Source: an uncultured Acidimicrobiales bacterium (GTDB taxonomy: Bacteria > Actinomycetota > Acidimicrobiia > Acidimicrobiales > UBA10347). From it: a stretch of DNA of 45,322 nucleotides. A model generated the notes under the pieces. The model was not told where the DNA came from. It was given only the letters and a program-made list of their open reading frames with translations, and searched no databases. A program made the position numbers and the translations under genes. Of the stretch, positions 26,917 to 35,331 are shown piece after piece. Where the stretch lies: contig CALKPY010000140.1 of NCBI GenBank assembly GCA_937991435.1, positions 1 to 45,322 on the forward strand. The letters run 5' to 3'. Numbering within the stretch: the first letter of the stretch is position 1; each line of letters begins with the position of its first letter.

Positions 26917-26979
26917 TGCGTGCTCCTATTCGTCACTTCGCCCGTGAGACGCGCACGTGGCTTGTCGCATACGTGCTTG

Positions 26980-27915
26980 TCAGATGTCGATACCGATGCA
27001 TACAAGGCAGTCTTGACCGGCGTGCGATTCTGCGGCGGCCTCGACGTCAGACGCGGCCTGAAATTGCGGGGCGTCGTAGCGCTCGACTCGCGAGTCGGTC
27101 ATTGTGGATCCGCCGTCTGCGGTGGGAACTGATTCGTAGACACCGATCTTCCAGCTGTCGTCTGCCGCCCATTGCAGATCGAGGTCAACTACCAGGTCAG
27201 CAGTGGTTGATGTCAACAGGTCGAGGGCCGCTCGCACGATGGTTTCGCCTGTGCTGAGGTCGCCGACTCGCCCGGTGGTGTGTCCGTGCGGGAAGTCGAC
27301 AAACACTGACCGGGCTGGGCGGGCGGCGACGGTGATATCTCTTGAGGTCGAGATGCTCGTTGTGGCAATGCCGACTTCTTCAAGTGCTCGTGCGATCAGA
27401 CTCACGGTCTGATGACAGACCGGTCAAACGGGAATGAGTAAGACGACATCGATCTCGTCGGCGAGACATCGTTCGACGATCGCCGGGGCAAGTTCTTCGC
27501 GTACCCGACGTTGGGAGTAGATGCCGCCCATGCAGGTGAACAGGTTTGGAGCGAGTTCGCCCACGGTGCCGTCAGCCACAAGCGATCGCAGAATGTCGAT
27601 GGGGAACACGACGTTGATGTCTTCGCGGGCGCCGGTGAGGTCATAGGCGAAATGGGTGGCGCGGAGGTCGGCGGCGTTGGTGTCACAAGGGATTGCCCGG
27701 TAGGTCGTGTCGTCTTTGTAGGTGAACGCGGTTTGACCTTCGCGGTAAACCCCGCCTGTGGCTAACACGCCGAGCTTGCATTCGCTGAGCGGCTTTGGCA
27801 GTGCGTTCACCGCCGATGGCGTATCTGAGTGGAGCCAGTCGTAGCGGCCGTACCCCAGCGACTCGTACTGCGATGTGATGCGTGTGATGTAGTCAATCGG
27901 CGGCTGACGTGTCAT
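26980..27915 (-). CDS. PrdB/GrdB-like reductase, probable selenoprotein (UGA = Sec164)
   Basis: One frame of 311 residues with a single in-frame TGA at 27426-27424. Read through, the active site is VVLLIPV-U-PVCHQTVSLIAR, the U-x-x-C-H motif of D-proline reductase subunit PrdB and the glycine/betaine reductase selenoprotein B family. Other shared blocks are TTYRAIPCDT, DINVVFPIDILRSLVADG and GELAPNLFTCMGGIYSQ. The final 100 residues are divergent and end in CLVCIGIDI. A perfect hairpin 17 nt past UGA may be the SECIS. No other prd or grd genes flank it, so the substrate may not be D-proline. Calling each half as a separate gene would be wrong; the downstream half has only an internal start and lacks the conserved N-terminus. 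Confidence 0.88.
27395..27413 (-). promoter_or_regulatory. SECIS-like hairpin in PrdB-like gene
   Basis: On the mRNA strand ATCAGAC and GTCTGAT form a perfect 7-bp stem around the loop CGUGA, with G as the second loop base, as bacterial SECIS models require. The loop starts 17 nt after UGA, inside the usual 16-37 nt window. A second perfect 7-bp hairpin (CGGTCTG/CAGACCG, loop UCAU, 27422-27405) overlaps it and is mutually exclusive, because both use the same CAGAC. Confidence 0.6.
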
Positions 27916-27938
27916 GGCTCAACGTTACCGCAGTGCTG

Positions 27939-28304
27939 TTAGCCAGTGAATACGACGGTCGAGCCGGTCGTTGCCACGGCTGGCGCTGGCGCTGGTTGCG
28001 TTGCGGGAGCGGCCGGTTCTGGCTGGTCGATTCGTGGCACGACACAGGTCTGACCGTCGGCGGACAGCACACCTTGAACACAGCTGGTCGTCACCGTGAT
28101 GTTCTCGTCGACACTGGCGCTTATGCACGAGACTCCGTCTGCAGCGATGACCATGTCAGTTGGGCACGACCCTTGCGAAGACTGCGCTTCGCTTGTTGCT
28201 TGAGCACCGACGGTCACGGCAATGACCGCGGCGAGAGCCGCAACGCACAAGACGATTCGCGACAAGAGGTTGGCGCGGCGAGCGGTGATCGGTGTTGACG
28301 ACAT
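27939..28304 (-). CDS. Small secreted or membrane-anchored Cys-containing protein
   Basis: A 121-residue protein of unknown function. One hydrophobic segment near residues 16-38 (RIVLCVAALAAVIAVTVG) acts as a signal or anchor. Then comes a domain with four cysteines in two repeats of similar shape (CPTDMVIAADGVSC and CVQGVLSADGQTC, both C-x-x-x-x-x-x-A-D-G-x-x-C-like). A Pro/Ala-rich tail ends it. The start is ATG 28304, 76 nt from the divergent gene. A 23-nt gap leads to the PrdB-like gene. Confidence 0.65.
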   Translation of the reverse strand: MSSTPITARRANLLSRIVLCVAALAAVIAVTVGAQATSEAQSSQGSCPTDMVIAADGVSCISASVDENITVTTSCVQGVLSADGQTCVVPRIDQPEPAAPATQPAPAPAVATTGSTVVFTG

Positions 28305-28380
28305 AGACGCACCGTAACTTCGCACCCGGTCTTTTGGCCGGCAGGTCGGTTGCTGTCACTGGCGCTGGTAGCCATGCAAT

Positions 28381-29319
28381 GTGAAGTCTCGTTTCGTACG
28401 TGCAGCAGTAGCAGGGTTACTTGTTGCAGTACTCGCATTGTTGAGTCCGACGTCGGCGTCGGCGCACGACCCAATCGTGATCGACGAATCGCAAGTCACG
28501 CCGGAACTTGGGCCGTACCTTCCTGACGGAACGATCTCATGGGCGCTCTATGGAAGCGTGCTGTTCAACGGTGACACTCGTGGGTTCGAGTTCGACCTGG
28601 AACCGGGCGATGCCCTGTACATCAGCTTGCTCATTCCTAACCTCGAGCCCGAGATCTCGCTGACAGACGCGGAGCTTCCGGTTGTAGAGCTCATCGGCCC
28701 AAATGGCGAGGTGTCACTGCTGAAAGCGGGCGACTCGCGACCGGTGTTCAATGAACCGTTCAGCGGAACCAGCTACATCACGTTGGCCGAGCAACGCGAG
28801 ACTGCCTTCGGCGGTCGCTATCGGGCGACGATCTCCGGAATTGCGGCGGCCCGCTTCACGATTTCGGTCGGAGCTACAGAAACGTTTGGTACCCCCGCCG
28901 AGCGTGCAATCGGCCGCACCTTGGGGGCACAAGCTTCGATTGCCCCGGTACAGGCCTGGTATGACACCGCGCCCCCGCCAGCGGTTGGTGTTGAGTCGCC
29001 GACTTCCGACGCTGAACTCGCCGCCGCCGAGGCGACGCCCGACGGGCTACGACCGGCAGAACAGACCGCGGTTGTTGTCGAGGAGCCATCGCCGACGCCG
29101 CAACCAGTACCGACACCTACGGCGGTCGAAGTCACCGACTCAGAACCGGCCGGCTCAGAACCCGCCGACTCGGTTGACTCGCCGTCAGGTGATCTTGCCG
29201 CAACCAACTCGAATCGCACGAGCATCTATGCAGCGGTCGCCATCACGATCGCTGCGATCGCGGCGTCGCTGCGTTTCAGTCGTAGCCGGCTGTTCACCGA
29301 CGCGGTACCCAAGCACTGA
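28381..29319 (+). CDS. Secreted, membrane-anchored protein of unknown function
   Basis: A 312-residue protein. Signal peptide at residues 1-28 (RAAVAGLLVAVLALLSPTSASA, probable cleavage before HDPIV), a beta-rich extracytoplasmic part to about residue 180 (FEFDLEPGDALYISLLIPNLE suggests a jellyroll-like fold), a Pro/Glu/Ser-rich stalk (200-275), then a C-terminal anchor (SIYAAVAITIAAIAASLRF) and basic tail. I cannot name a family. The start is GTG 28381. Confidence 0.75.
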   Translation: MKSRFVRAAVAGLLVAVLALLSPTSASAHDPIVIDESQVTPELGPYLPDGTISWALYGSVLFNGDTRGFEFDLEPGDALYISLLIPNLEPEISLTDAELPVVELIGPNGEVSLLKAGDSRPVFNEPFSGTSYITLAEQRETAFGGRYRATISGIAAARFTISVGATETFGTPAERAIGRTLGAQASIAPVQAWYDTAPPPAVGVESPTSDAELAAAEATPDGLRPAEQTAVVVEEPSPTPQPVPTPTAVEVTDSEPAGSEPADSVDSPSGDLAATNSNRTSIYAAVAITIAAIAASLRFSRSRLFTDAVPKH

Positions 29320-29328
29320 ACCACATGG

Positions 29329-30117
29329 TCAAACGGTCGACGAAACCTTGTTGAAGTTCGGCTCTCGTTTGTCGACGAATGCCGCCATGCCCTCTTGTGC
29401 GTCGGCGGTATCGAACAGCGCGTAGTAGCTGCGTCGTTCGAATCGAACACCGTCACTCAGTGGCATTTGATCGGCAGCGTTGATGAGTTCGAGCGCAACC
29501 ATGGTCGCGTGTTTCGCGTAGCCGGCGATTTGCGTGGCCATGAGATGCGCTTCGGTCAGAAGCTCAGCGGCGGGGACCACCTGCGATACCAGGCCAATGC
29601 GTTCGGCTTCGTCGGCTCTGATCATGCGGCCCGTCAGAATCAGTTCCATGGCTTTGGTGCGACCGACGAGCCGTGTCAGGCGTTGCGTTCCGCCCATTCC
29701 GGGGGTTAGCCCAAGCTTGATTTCTGGTTGGCCGAACGTTGCCGTGTCTGCCGCCACGATGATGTCGCACATCATGGCAAGTTCGCAGCCCCCTCCGAGT
29801 GCGTACCCCGAGACGGCCGCGATCTTTGGTGTTCGCAGCGCTGCGAGTCGGTCCCACTCGCTGAAATAGTTCGACTCGTACATTGACTGGTAACGCTGCT
29901 GTTGTAGTTCCTTGATGTCGGCGCCGGCGGCAAAGGCTCGTTTGTTGCCGGTAATCACAAAGCAGCCGACGCCAGGGTCATGGTCGAGTTCGCCAAAGCG
30001 GTCGACGAGCACGGTCATCACCTGGTGGTTGAGCGCGTTGAGTGCTTGAGGGCGATTGATGGTCGCGGTGACCACTCGGCCGTCTTGGTCAAAGGTGACG
30101 CAATCGGTGGCGGTCAT
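29329..30117 (-). CDS. Enoyl-CoA hydratase/isomerase family protein
   Basis: A crotonase-fold enzyme, 262 residues from ATG 30117. It has the oxyanion-hole loop FAAGADIKEL (about residues 65-74), YALGGGCELAMMCDIIVA, and FGQPEIKLGLTPGMGGTQRL carrying a catalytic Glu. This matches true enoyl-CoA hydratases of fatty acid or amino acid breakdown. The start codon overlaps the last base of the preceding stop (TGATG), coupling it to the adenylation-membrane-reductase gene, so both may serve one acyl pathway (inference). Confidence 0.93.
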   Translation of the reverse strand: MTATDCVTFDQDGRVVTATINRPQALNALNHQVMTVLVDRFGELDHDPGVGCFVITGNKRAFAAGADIKELQQQRYQSMYESNYFSEWDRLAALRTPKIAAVSGYALGGGCELAMMCDIIVAADTATFGQPEIKLGLTPGMGGTQRLTRLVGRTKAMELILTGRMIRADEAERIGLVSQVVPAAELLTEAHLMATQIAGYAKHATMVALELINAADQMPLSDGVRFERRSYYALFDTADAQEGMAAFVDKREPNFNKVSSTV

Positions 30118-33100
30118 CACGAGTCCCAAATGGCGCCGTAAGCGGGAATGCCGACCTTTTCGAGACCTTCTACGACCTGCCATGTGAGGCTCTTGTTCGA
30201 GATCGTGATGACGGCTTCGGCTCCTGTGGCTTGCACCGCCCAGTAGGCGAGCTTGACCATGTCGGGCTTGCCGTGGGTCTGGGTGTTCCAGATCGTGGCG
30301 TTTGGCTGCACGGCAAGAATCTCGTCGACCAGTTCGTCGCCGTAGGTCACCCGCGGGTCACGGGTCGCCCAGACCAAGTGTGCGGGCGCTGTCTTGGCCA
30401 GCAGGTGCGGCAGGGTCGGGCCGATTCCGCTTCCGGTGGCGATCCAGACGACCTTGGTGAACAGCTTGTCGATGTTGCCAACGCCAGCAGCCGGTATGCC
30501 TTTTACCCAGACGTGATCGGGCATGTCGTCGATGAATTCGCCTGTCCAGTCCCCCGCCCGCGAGATGGTGAGCCGGAAGCCTTCGCGATCTGGAGACGGC
30601 ACGTTTGCAAACGAATGCCACTCCTTGAGCGGGCTGCGGCTCAACGTTGTTGAAGACCCTGCAAACGGTGTGACGCCGTAATCAAAGCGTGCCAATACCG
30701 CGTGGTTCGATGGGCGGGTGACGTCGACCGGCACCTTGCGCAGGCGGGTCCACGGAAGCGCAATGCTTACGGTGACAGCGATCAGCAGCCACAACGACAA
30801 CGAGCCGAGCAGAGCCCCGCCAACGTCGCGGACCGACGAAACCGTGTGCACCCAAAACAACGCAAGCGAGGCCCAACCACCGAAACGGTGGGTGCGTTCA
30901 AAGTTGTCGTGATGCTTGTTACGAAACCGAGGAAGCGCCGACACGATCAGCAGCGTGAGCAGGAACACCAGGGCGATCGTCAGACCAAGGGTGAGTCCTG
31001 ACACGTTTGTTGTGCTGTTGGCTTGGCCCCACAGAATCGAACCGGCCAGCACGGCGAACCACATGGTTCCACCAATGGCCCCTCCGACGTGGATTCCGCC
31101 AAAGTGGTACACCTTGCCAGCGGTCCATCTGATTCGAAGCGGCCATGTGGTCGGCACCGATGTGGCGACCTTGAACAGCAGATTGATGACGTATTGCGAC
31201 CGAATGACGATGGCTGCGGTCAGATTGATCAAGGTGACCTTGCCAATGGCATCGACGTTGATCGCTTGCGATGTCCACCAGTCGTTCTGTATCGCGAGCA
31301 CGAGGGTGATCAGGTTGGCGAAAGCGACAGCTACCGCGAGCCGGGCGTAGTGCATGAGTGCTTTGGTCTTCCACACACGCCTGATCCACGGCAATTCGTC
31401 GGGCAAGGTGACGCGGTCATAGTTCTCGGGATGGTTCAAGTCACCCAAATCAATGGTTGTTTCGTGCACCGGGGCCTGCTCGCGGTTGCCGTCCGGCGCT
31501 GCGACGCCCGCTTCGGCGGGGGCTGCGGGGGCGGCGGGGGCAGCGACCGATGCGAGCAGTTTTCGTTTGTCGATCTTGCCGCGATCTGTTTTGGGAAGCT
31601 CGTCAAGAGCGGTGATGGTTTGGGGCTCGCAGTAGTACGGCAGAGTTGAGCGGATCGCCTCGCGTGCGCATTCGATGTCGACGTTGGCGGGTTGCACAAA
31701 CGCCACAAGTGTGCGGTCGTCGTGTTTGATGGTCACCGCAGCCGTGCACCCGGGTACCGATTCGAGTTGCGCGGTAATCGACCCGAGTTCGACTCGAAAG
31801 CCCCTGATCTTGACCTGGTCATCGGTACGACCGTGGTGCGCGAGCTCACCGGTGTCAGTCCAGCGGCCGAGGTCACGGGTGCGGAACATGTAGTGCCCTT
31901 CGCCGAGGAACGGGTCGGGTCGGTAGCGGTCCGCTGTGAGCTCAGGATTTTTGAGGTAGCCGCTGGTAACGCAGTCGCCGCCGGCCCACATTTCGCCGAC
32001 GTCGCCGATCGGCATGGGCACGAGATCCTCGTCGAGCACGTACACCGTGTTGTTCGGTGTGGGTGCACCGATGTTCAGGCCACCGACGTCGGGTCGGTAG
32101 TGGTGGGCGGTGTTGATGATCGTGGTTTCCGTGGGCCCACACGAGTTATAGAAGCGGCAGAAGCTGCCCCATGTATCTGCCAGCGGCTGAGGGCAAGGCT
32201 CCCCTGCTACGGCAACAGTTTCGACCTGCCGGCATCGGCTGGCATCGATGGTGGCCAGCACCGACGGTGTCGCGATGAGAATGTCGGCCCGCTCGGCGAC
32301 TTCTTGCATGTTCTTGCCTCTGATCAGCAAGGTGGCACCGTTCATGAGTGCGCCGAGGGTTTCCCATGCGGCCATATCAAATGCGATGTTCAACATTTGG
32401 GCGACGTTCTTGCCGGGCTTCATGCCAAGGTCGCCGGGGGTGGTTACCAAGATGTTGCAGATATTGCGATGTGTCACCTGCACACCGTTGGGGGTGCCGG
32501 TGGTTCCCGATGTGAACAACACGAAGCAACGGTCGTCGGGCGCGGTCATCGCCGCGACATCAGAGTCGAGGTAGACAGCCGCTTCGGTTCCGGCGGCGTT
32601 ACCTGCCTGCATGAAGTCGTCGACTGCAATGACGAGGTGACCCGGCGGGCAAGGCACGGTCGACGCGAACTCGCGGAGCGTCAGGGTCACGGTTGCTGCG
32701 GTGACCTTTTGCACGTGCGCCAGTTGCGACTGCGGGCTGATCACCGCGTCTTGGGGTACGTAGGCGGCTCCGACCTTGAGCGTTGCCAGCATGCCGACAA
32801 CCATTGGTATCGATCGCCGAACGAAGAGCGCGACGCTGTCGCCGCTTCCGACCCCATGGAACTGCAGCTCGACGGCGAGCTTGTTCGCCTGTTGATTCAG
32901 CTCGCCATAGGTGATCGATCTGCCCTGGTGCTCGATTGCTGTTGCGTCGGGCTGCGACTCAGCCCACGACTCAAAGGCACGGTGCACCAGGGAAAACGGC
33001 AGTCGCTCACGTGAGCCTTGGCCGTACTGCTCGAATAAGACCCGGTCGTTCAACGACAGATTCGCGAACGCTCGCCGGTCAAAGACATGGGGGCGGGGCG

Positions 33101-33152
33101 GTCGCGTATCGAGGCGGGAGTCCGTCTTGAAATGCAGGTCGGTCATGGCCAC
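30117..33152 (-). CDS. Fusion: AMP-forming adenylation domain, haem-type membrane domain, FNR-like reductase
   Basis: 1011 residues. About 55-530: adenylation domain of the NRPS type with LFTSGTTGTPNG (212-223), SCGPTET (337-343), HHGRTDDQVKIRGFRVELG (439-457) and catalytic Lys526 (RGKIDKR). No carrier domain follows; a Pro/Ala linker leads to about six membrane segments (600-800). These hold paired histidines His683/His688 (VYHFGGIHVG) and His755/His769 (13 residues apart), as in b-haem ferric reductase-like domains. About 800-1011: FNR-like flavin/NAD(P) domain with LSRSPLKEWHSFAN and ATGSGIGPTLPHLL. From memory, fungal TmpA-type membrane flavoproteins have a similar membrane-FNR part. Substrate unknown; I infer activation of an acid and membrane electron transfer in one chain. 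Confidence 0.88.
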   Translation of the reverse strand: MAMTDLHFKTDSRLDTRPPRPHVFDRRAFANLSLNDRVLFEQYGQGSRERLPFSLVHRAFESWAESQPDATAIEHQGRSITYGELNQQANKLAVELQFHGVGSGDSVALFVRRSIPMVVGMLATLKVGAAYVPQDAVISPQSQLAHVQKVTAATVTLTLREFASTVPCPPGHLVIAVDDFMQAGNAAGTEAAVYLDSDVAAMTAPDDRCFVLFTSGTTGTPNGVQVTHRNICNILVTTPGDLGMKPGKNVAQMLNIAFDMAAWETLGALMNGATLLIRGKNMQEVAERADILIATPSVLATIDASRCRQVETVAVAGEPCPQPLADTWGSFCRFYNSCGPTETTIINTAHHYRPDVGGLNIGAPTPNNTVYVLDEDLVPMPIGDVGEMWAGGDCVTSGYLKNPELTADRYRPDPFLGEGHYMFRTRDLGRWTDTGELAHHGRTDDQVKIRGFRVELGSITAQLESVPGCTAAVTIKHDDRTLVAFVQPANVDIECAREAIRSTLPYYCEPQTITALDELPKTDRGKIDKRKLLASVAAPAAPAAPAEAGVAAPDGNREQAPVHETTIDLGDLNHPENYDRVTLPDELPWIRRVWKTKALMHYARLAVAVAFANLITLVLAIQNDWWTSQAINVDAIGKVTLINLTAAIVIRSQYVINLLFKVATSVPTTWPLRIRWTAGKVYHFGGIHVGGAIGGTMWFAVLAGSILWGQANSTTNVSGLTLGLTIALVFLLTLLIVSALPRFRNKHHDNFERTHRFGGWASLALFWVHTVSSVRDVGGALLGSLSLWLLIAVTVSIALPWTRLRKVPVDVTRPSNHAVLARFDYGVTPFAGSSTTLSRSPLKEWHSFANVPSPDREGFRLTISRAGDWTGEFIDDMPDHVWVKGIPAAGVGNIDKLFTKVVWIATGSGIGPTLPHLLAKTAPAHLVWATRDPRVTYGDELVDEILAVQPNATIWNTQTHGKPDMVKLAYWAVQATGAEAVITISNKSLTWQVVEGLEKVGIPAYGAIWDS

Positions 33153-33375
33153 TCCTTGGTTGTCGCCGGTTGGCCTTTTCAGACAACACGAACTGCCCCA
33201 ACACGGGGGCGCAGCACGGCCGTTGTTTCGGGCATGGCTATGACTTGTTTCTCAGATGGTTTCGAGAACGGGTGTTTTGACGCTGAACGCACCGACCTGG
33301 TCGTTGCGACATAACCGGTCGAATCGGGACCGACGCCACCCCTCGCCTACGGTGGCAGCAGTTGGAAGGGGCCAC
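33153..33375 (+). promoter_or_regulatory. Divergent intergenic region
   Basis: 223 bp between two divergent start codons, the only place from which both the adenylation-fusion operon (minus) and the amidohydrolase gene (plus) could be read. GGAAGGGG just before 33376 is the plus-side ribosome site. No operator, riboswitch or clear -10/-35 pair was recognised, so promoter positions are not claimed. Confidence 0.5.
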
Positions 33376-35133
33376 ATGTACGACTATGTGATCAAGGGCG
33401 GCACGCTCATCGACGGGACTGGCGACGCGCCGATGACCGGTGACATCGCGGTCAAAGACGGCCAGATCGTCGAGGTCGGCGGCACGATCGGCGGTTCGGC
33501 GTCGAACACGATCGACGCCGATGGTGCAATCGTCACGCCGGGCTGGGTCGATGTACATACGCACTACGACGGGCAGGTGAGCTGGGATGACGAGCTCGCA
33601 CCTTCTTCGCACAATGGCGTCACAAGCGTTGTGATGGGCAATTGCGGCGTCGGCTTCGCTCCGGTTCGCACTGGCGACGAACAGGCGCTGATCGAACTGA
33701 TGGAAGGCGTCGAAGACATCCCCGGCGCTGCACTTCATGAGGGAATGGACTGGGGCCAGTGGGAGACGTTTGCTGATTACCTCGATTACATCGACCGACG
33801 CGAATACGCACTCGACGTAGGTGCCCAGATCGCGCACGGCGCTGTGCGTTTCTATGCCATGGGCGAGCGAGGCCGACTCAACGAAGACGCAACTGCGGCC
33901 GACATGGACGAGATGGGGCGACTCGTCGCCGAAGCCATCGAAGCGGGAGCAGTTGGTTTCTCGACCTCGCGCACGATTGGCCACCGAGCGCTTTGGGGCG
34001 AACCCGTACCAGGCACCTTTGCCGCTGACGAAGAACTGCTCGCAATCGGCGAGGCCATGGGCCGGGTTGGCAAAGGTGTGTTCGAGATGATTCCTGCGGG
34101 CACGGTCGGCAAGCTCGACGGGCTTGGCGGTGAGAAGACCACCCAACAGGCCGAACATGACTTGATGCGTCGGTTCTCGTTGACGAGCGGGCGTCCGGTG
34201 ACCTTTACCTTGGTTCAGTCGCCTGACTACGACCCTGAGTTGTGGCGAGAGATCCTGACGATGACCGAACAGGCCAATGCCGAGGGAGCGCAACTGTTTC
34301 CGCAGGTTTCGTCGCGACCAATTGGGTTTTTGACGGGGCTGTCGGGTTACCACGCATTCATGCGCAAGCCGACGTATCTGAATCGCCTGGCCGCTCTTCC
34401 GCTCGACGAGCGGGTGCAAGCAATGCGTGACCCACAGGTGCGCACCGCGCTGATGCAAGAAGACAGTGTGCGTCCTGACGAACCGGGGTCGATGGAGAAC
34501 GTGTATGGCCTTTTCACTCGCGCTGCGCCTGGGCTCTTCCCTCTGAATGATCCCGTTGACTATGAGCCGGGCGTCGACCAAACGCTCGGTGCCGTAGCGC
34601 TCGCCAATGGTCAGGAGCCTCTCGATGCGCTCTACGACTTCTTGCTCGAAGACGGCGGCACACGCTTTGCTTCGCTTTCGACGGTTGATACTGCGTCGCG
34701 TATGGATGTGTTGCGTGAGATGCTCGTGCACCCCGACACCGTCACCGGTTTGTCAGATGCCGGGGCCCATGTCACGTTGATTTGTGATGGCACGATGCCC
34801 ACGACACAGCTGACCCACTGGACTCGTGACCGCACCGGCGGCGAGCAGATCCCTATCGAGTTCCTTGTACACAAGCAGACGGCCCGCAATGCAGCCCTTT
34901 ACGGACTGCACGATCGCGGCACGCTCCAAGCCGGCAAACGAGCCGACATCAACGTCATCGACCATGACGGTTTGCAAGTGTCACCACCTGTGGCACATCA
35001 CGATCTTCCAGCGGGCGGCACCCGACTGATGCAACCGGTGCGGGGCTACCTCGCGACGTTGTGTAACGGCGTGCAAACTCGCAGCAACGACACCGACACC
35101 GGTGCCCGCCCCGGCCGTCTCATTCGCAGCTGA
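33376..35133 (+). CDS. N-acyl-D-amino-acid deacylase-like amidohydrolase
   Basis: A 585-residue, metal-dependent hydrolase of the D-aminoacylase branch. Start block [19 protein letters not shown], the metal motif [13 protein letters not shown] (about 58-70), GNCGVGFAP, a long TIM-barrel middle, SDAGAHV near residue 465 and the C-terminal strand [13 protein letters not shown]. Enzymes of this type release free D-amino acids from N-acyl forms; the true substrate is open. ATG 33376 has GGAAGGGG 4 nt upstream. The last 51 bases of the gene region recur at 37848. Confidence 0.9.
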   Translation: MYDYVIKGGTLIDGTGDAPMTGDIAVKDGQIVEVGGTIGGSASNTIDADGAIVTPGWVDVHTHYDGQVSWDDELAPSSHNGVTSVVMGNCGVGFAPVRTGDEQALIELMEGVEDIPGAALHEGMDWGQWETFADYLDYIDRREYALDVGAQIAHGAVRFYAMGERGRLNEDATAADMDEMGRLVAEAIEAGAVGFSTSRTIGHRALWGEPVPGTFAADEELLAIGEAMGRVGKGVFEMIPAGTVGKLDGLGGEKTTQQAEHDLMRRFSLTSGRPVTFTLVQSPDYDPELWREILTMTEQANAEGAQLFPQVSSRPIGFLTGLSGYHAFMRKPTYLNRLAALPLDERVQAMRDPQVRTALMQEDSVRPDEPGSMENVYGLFTRAAPGLFPLNDPVDYEPGVDQTLGAVALANGQEPLDALYDFLLEDGGTRFASLSTVDTASRMDVLREMLVHPDTVTGLSDAGAHVTLICDGTMPTTQLTHWTRDRTGGEQIPIEFLVHKQTARNAALYGLHDRGTLQAGKRADINVIDHDGLQVSPPVAHHDLPAGGTRLMQPVRGYLATLCNGVQTRSNDTDTGARPGRLIRS

Positions 35134-35142
35134 TGCGGGCCG
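35092..35142. repeat. 51-bp direct repeat A, copy 1
   Basis: Copy 1 covers the last 14 codons and stop of the amidohydrolase gene plus 9 bases. Copy 2 at 37848-37898 is in the same orientation and differs at one base only (50/51). Copy 2 is not attached to an amidohydrolase gene. The two copies bracket 2.7 kb holding a lipoprotein gene, an IS3 remnant and a frameshifted gene, so it may mark an insertion or duplication. Confidence 0.9.
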
Positions 35143-35235
35143 CTGGCGATTCGACTCGTCAGGATTCGGCCGGGTTGGGCTCGGCATGGTTCGGCCGAGC
35201 CGTTTCGTTGCGTCAGTTGCAGATCGGACCGTGGA

Positions 35236-35282
35236 AGGCAATCCCACCCGGCTTCGAAGCCTCGCCCGATGCCGCACCAGGC
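35236..35282. repeat. 47-bp direct repeat B, copy 1
   Basis: Starts AGGCAATCCCACCCGG and contains the perfect 12-bp palindrome GGCTTCGAAGCC. The second copy at 38538-38584 is in the same orientation with one mismatch. In copy order the window reads A1, B1, A2, B2: A1 and B1 are 93 bp apart, A2 and B2 639 bp apart, with a small secreted-protein gene between. It is non-coding in both places. Confidence 0.9.
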
Positions 35283-35331
35283 CCTAATCTGATGGCCCGT
35301 TCACTCGTGCAGCCAGCACCTGAAAACTGGA

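Noticed and set aside
33238-34731. Long minus-strand open frame (about 500 codons) across the amidohydrolase
   Set aside because: Low-quality, Arg/His/Cys-rich sequence without domain motifs; it is antisense to a clear 585-residue enzyme.
35236-35282. Repeat B as a transcription terminator between converging genes
   Set aside because: The palindrome is there but no U-tract follows in either direction, and its second copy stands before a gene start.
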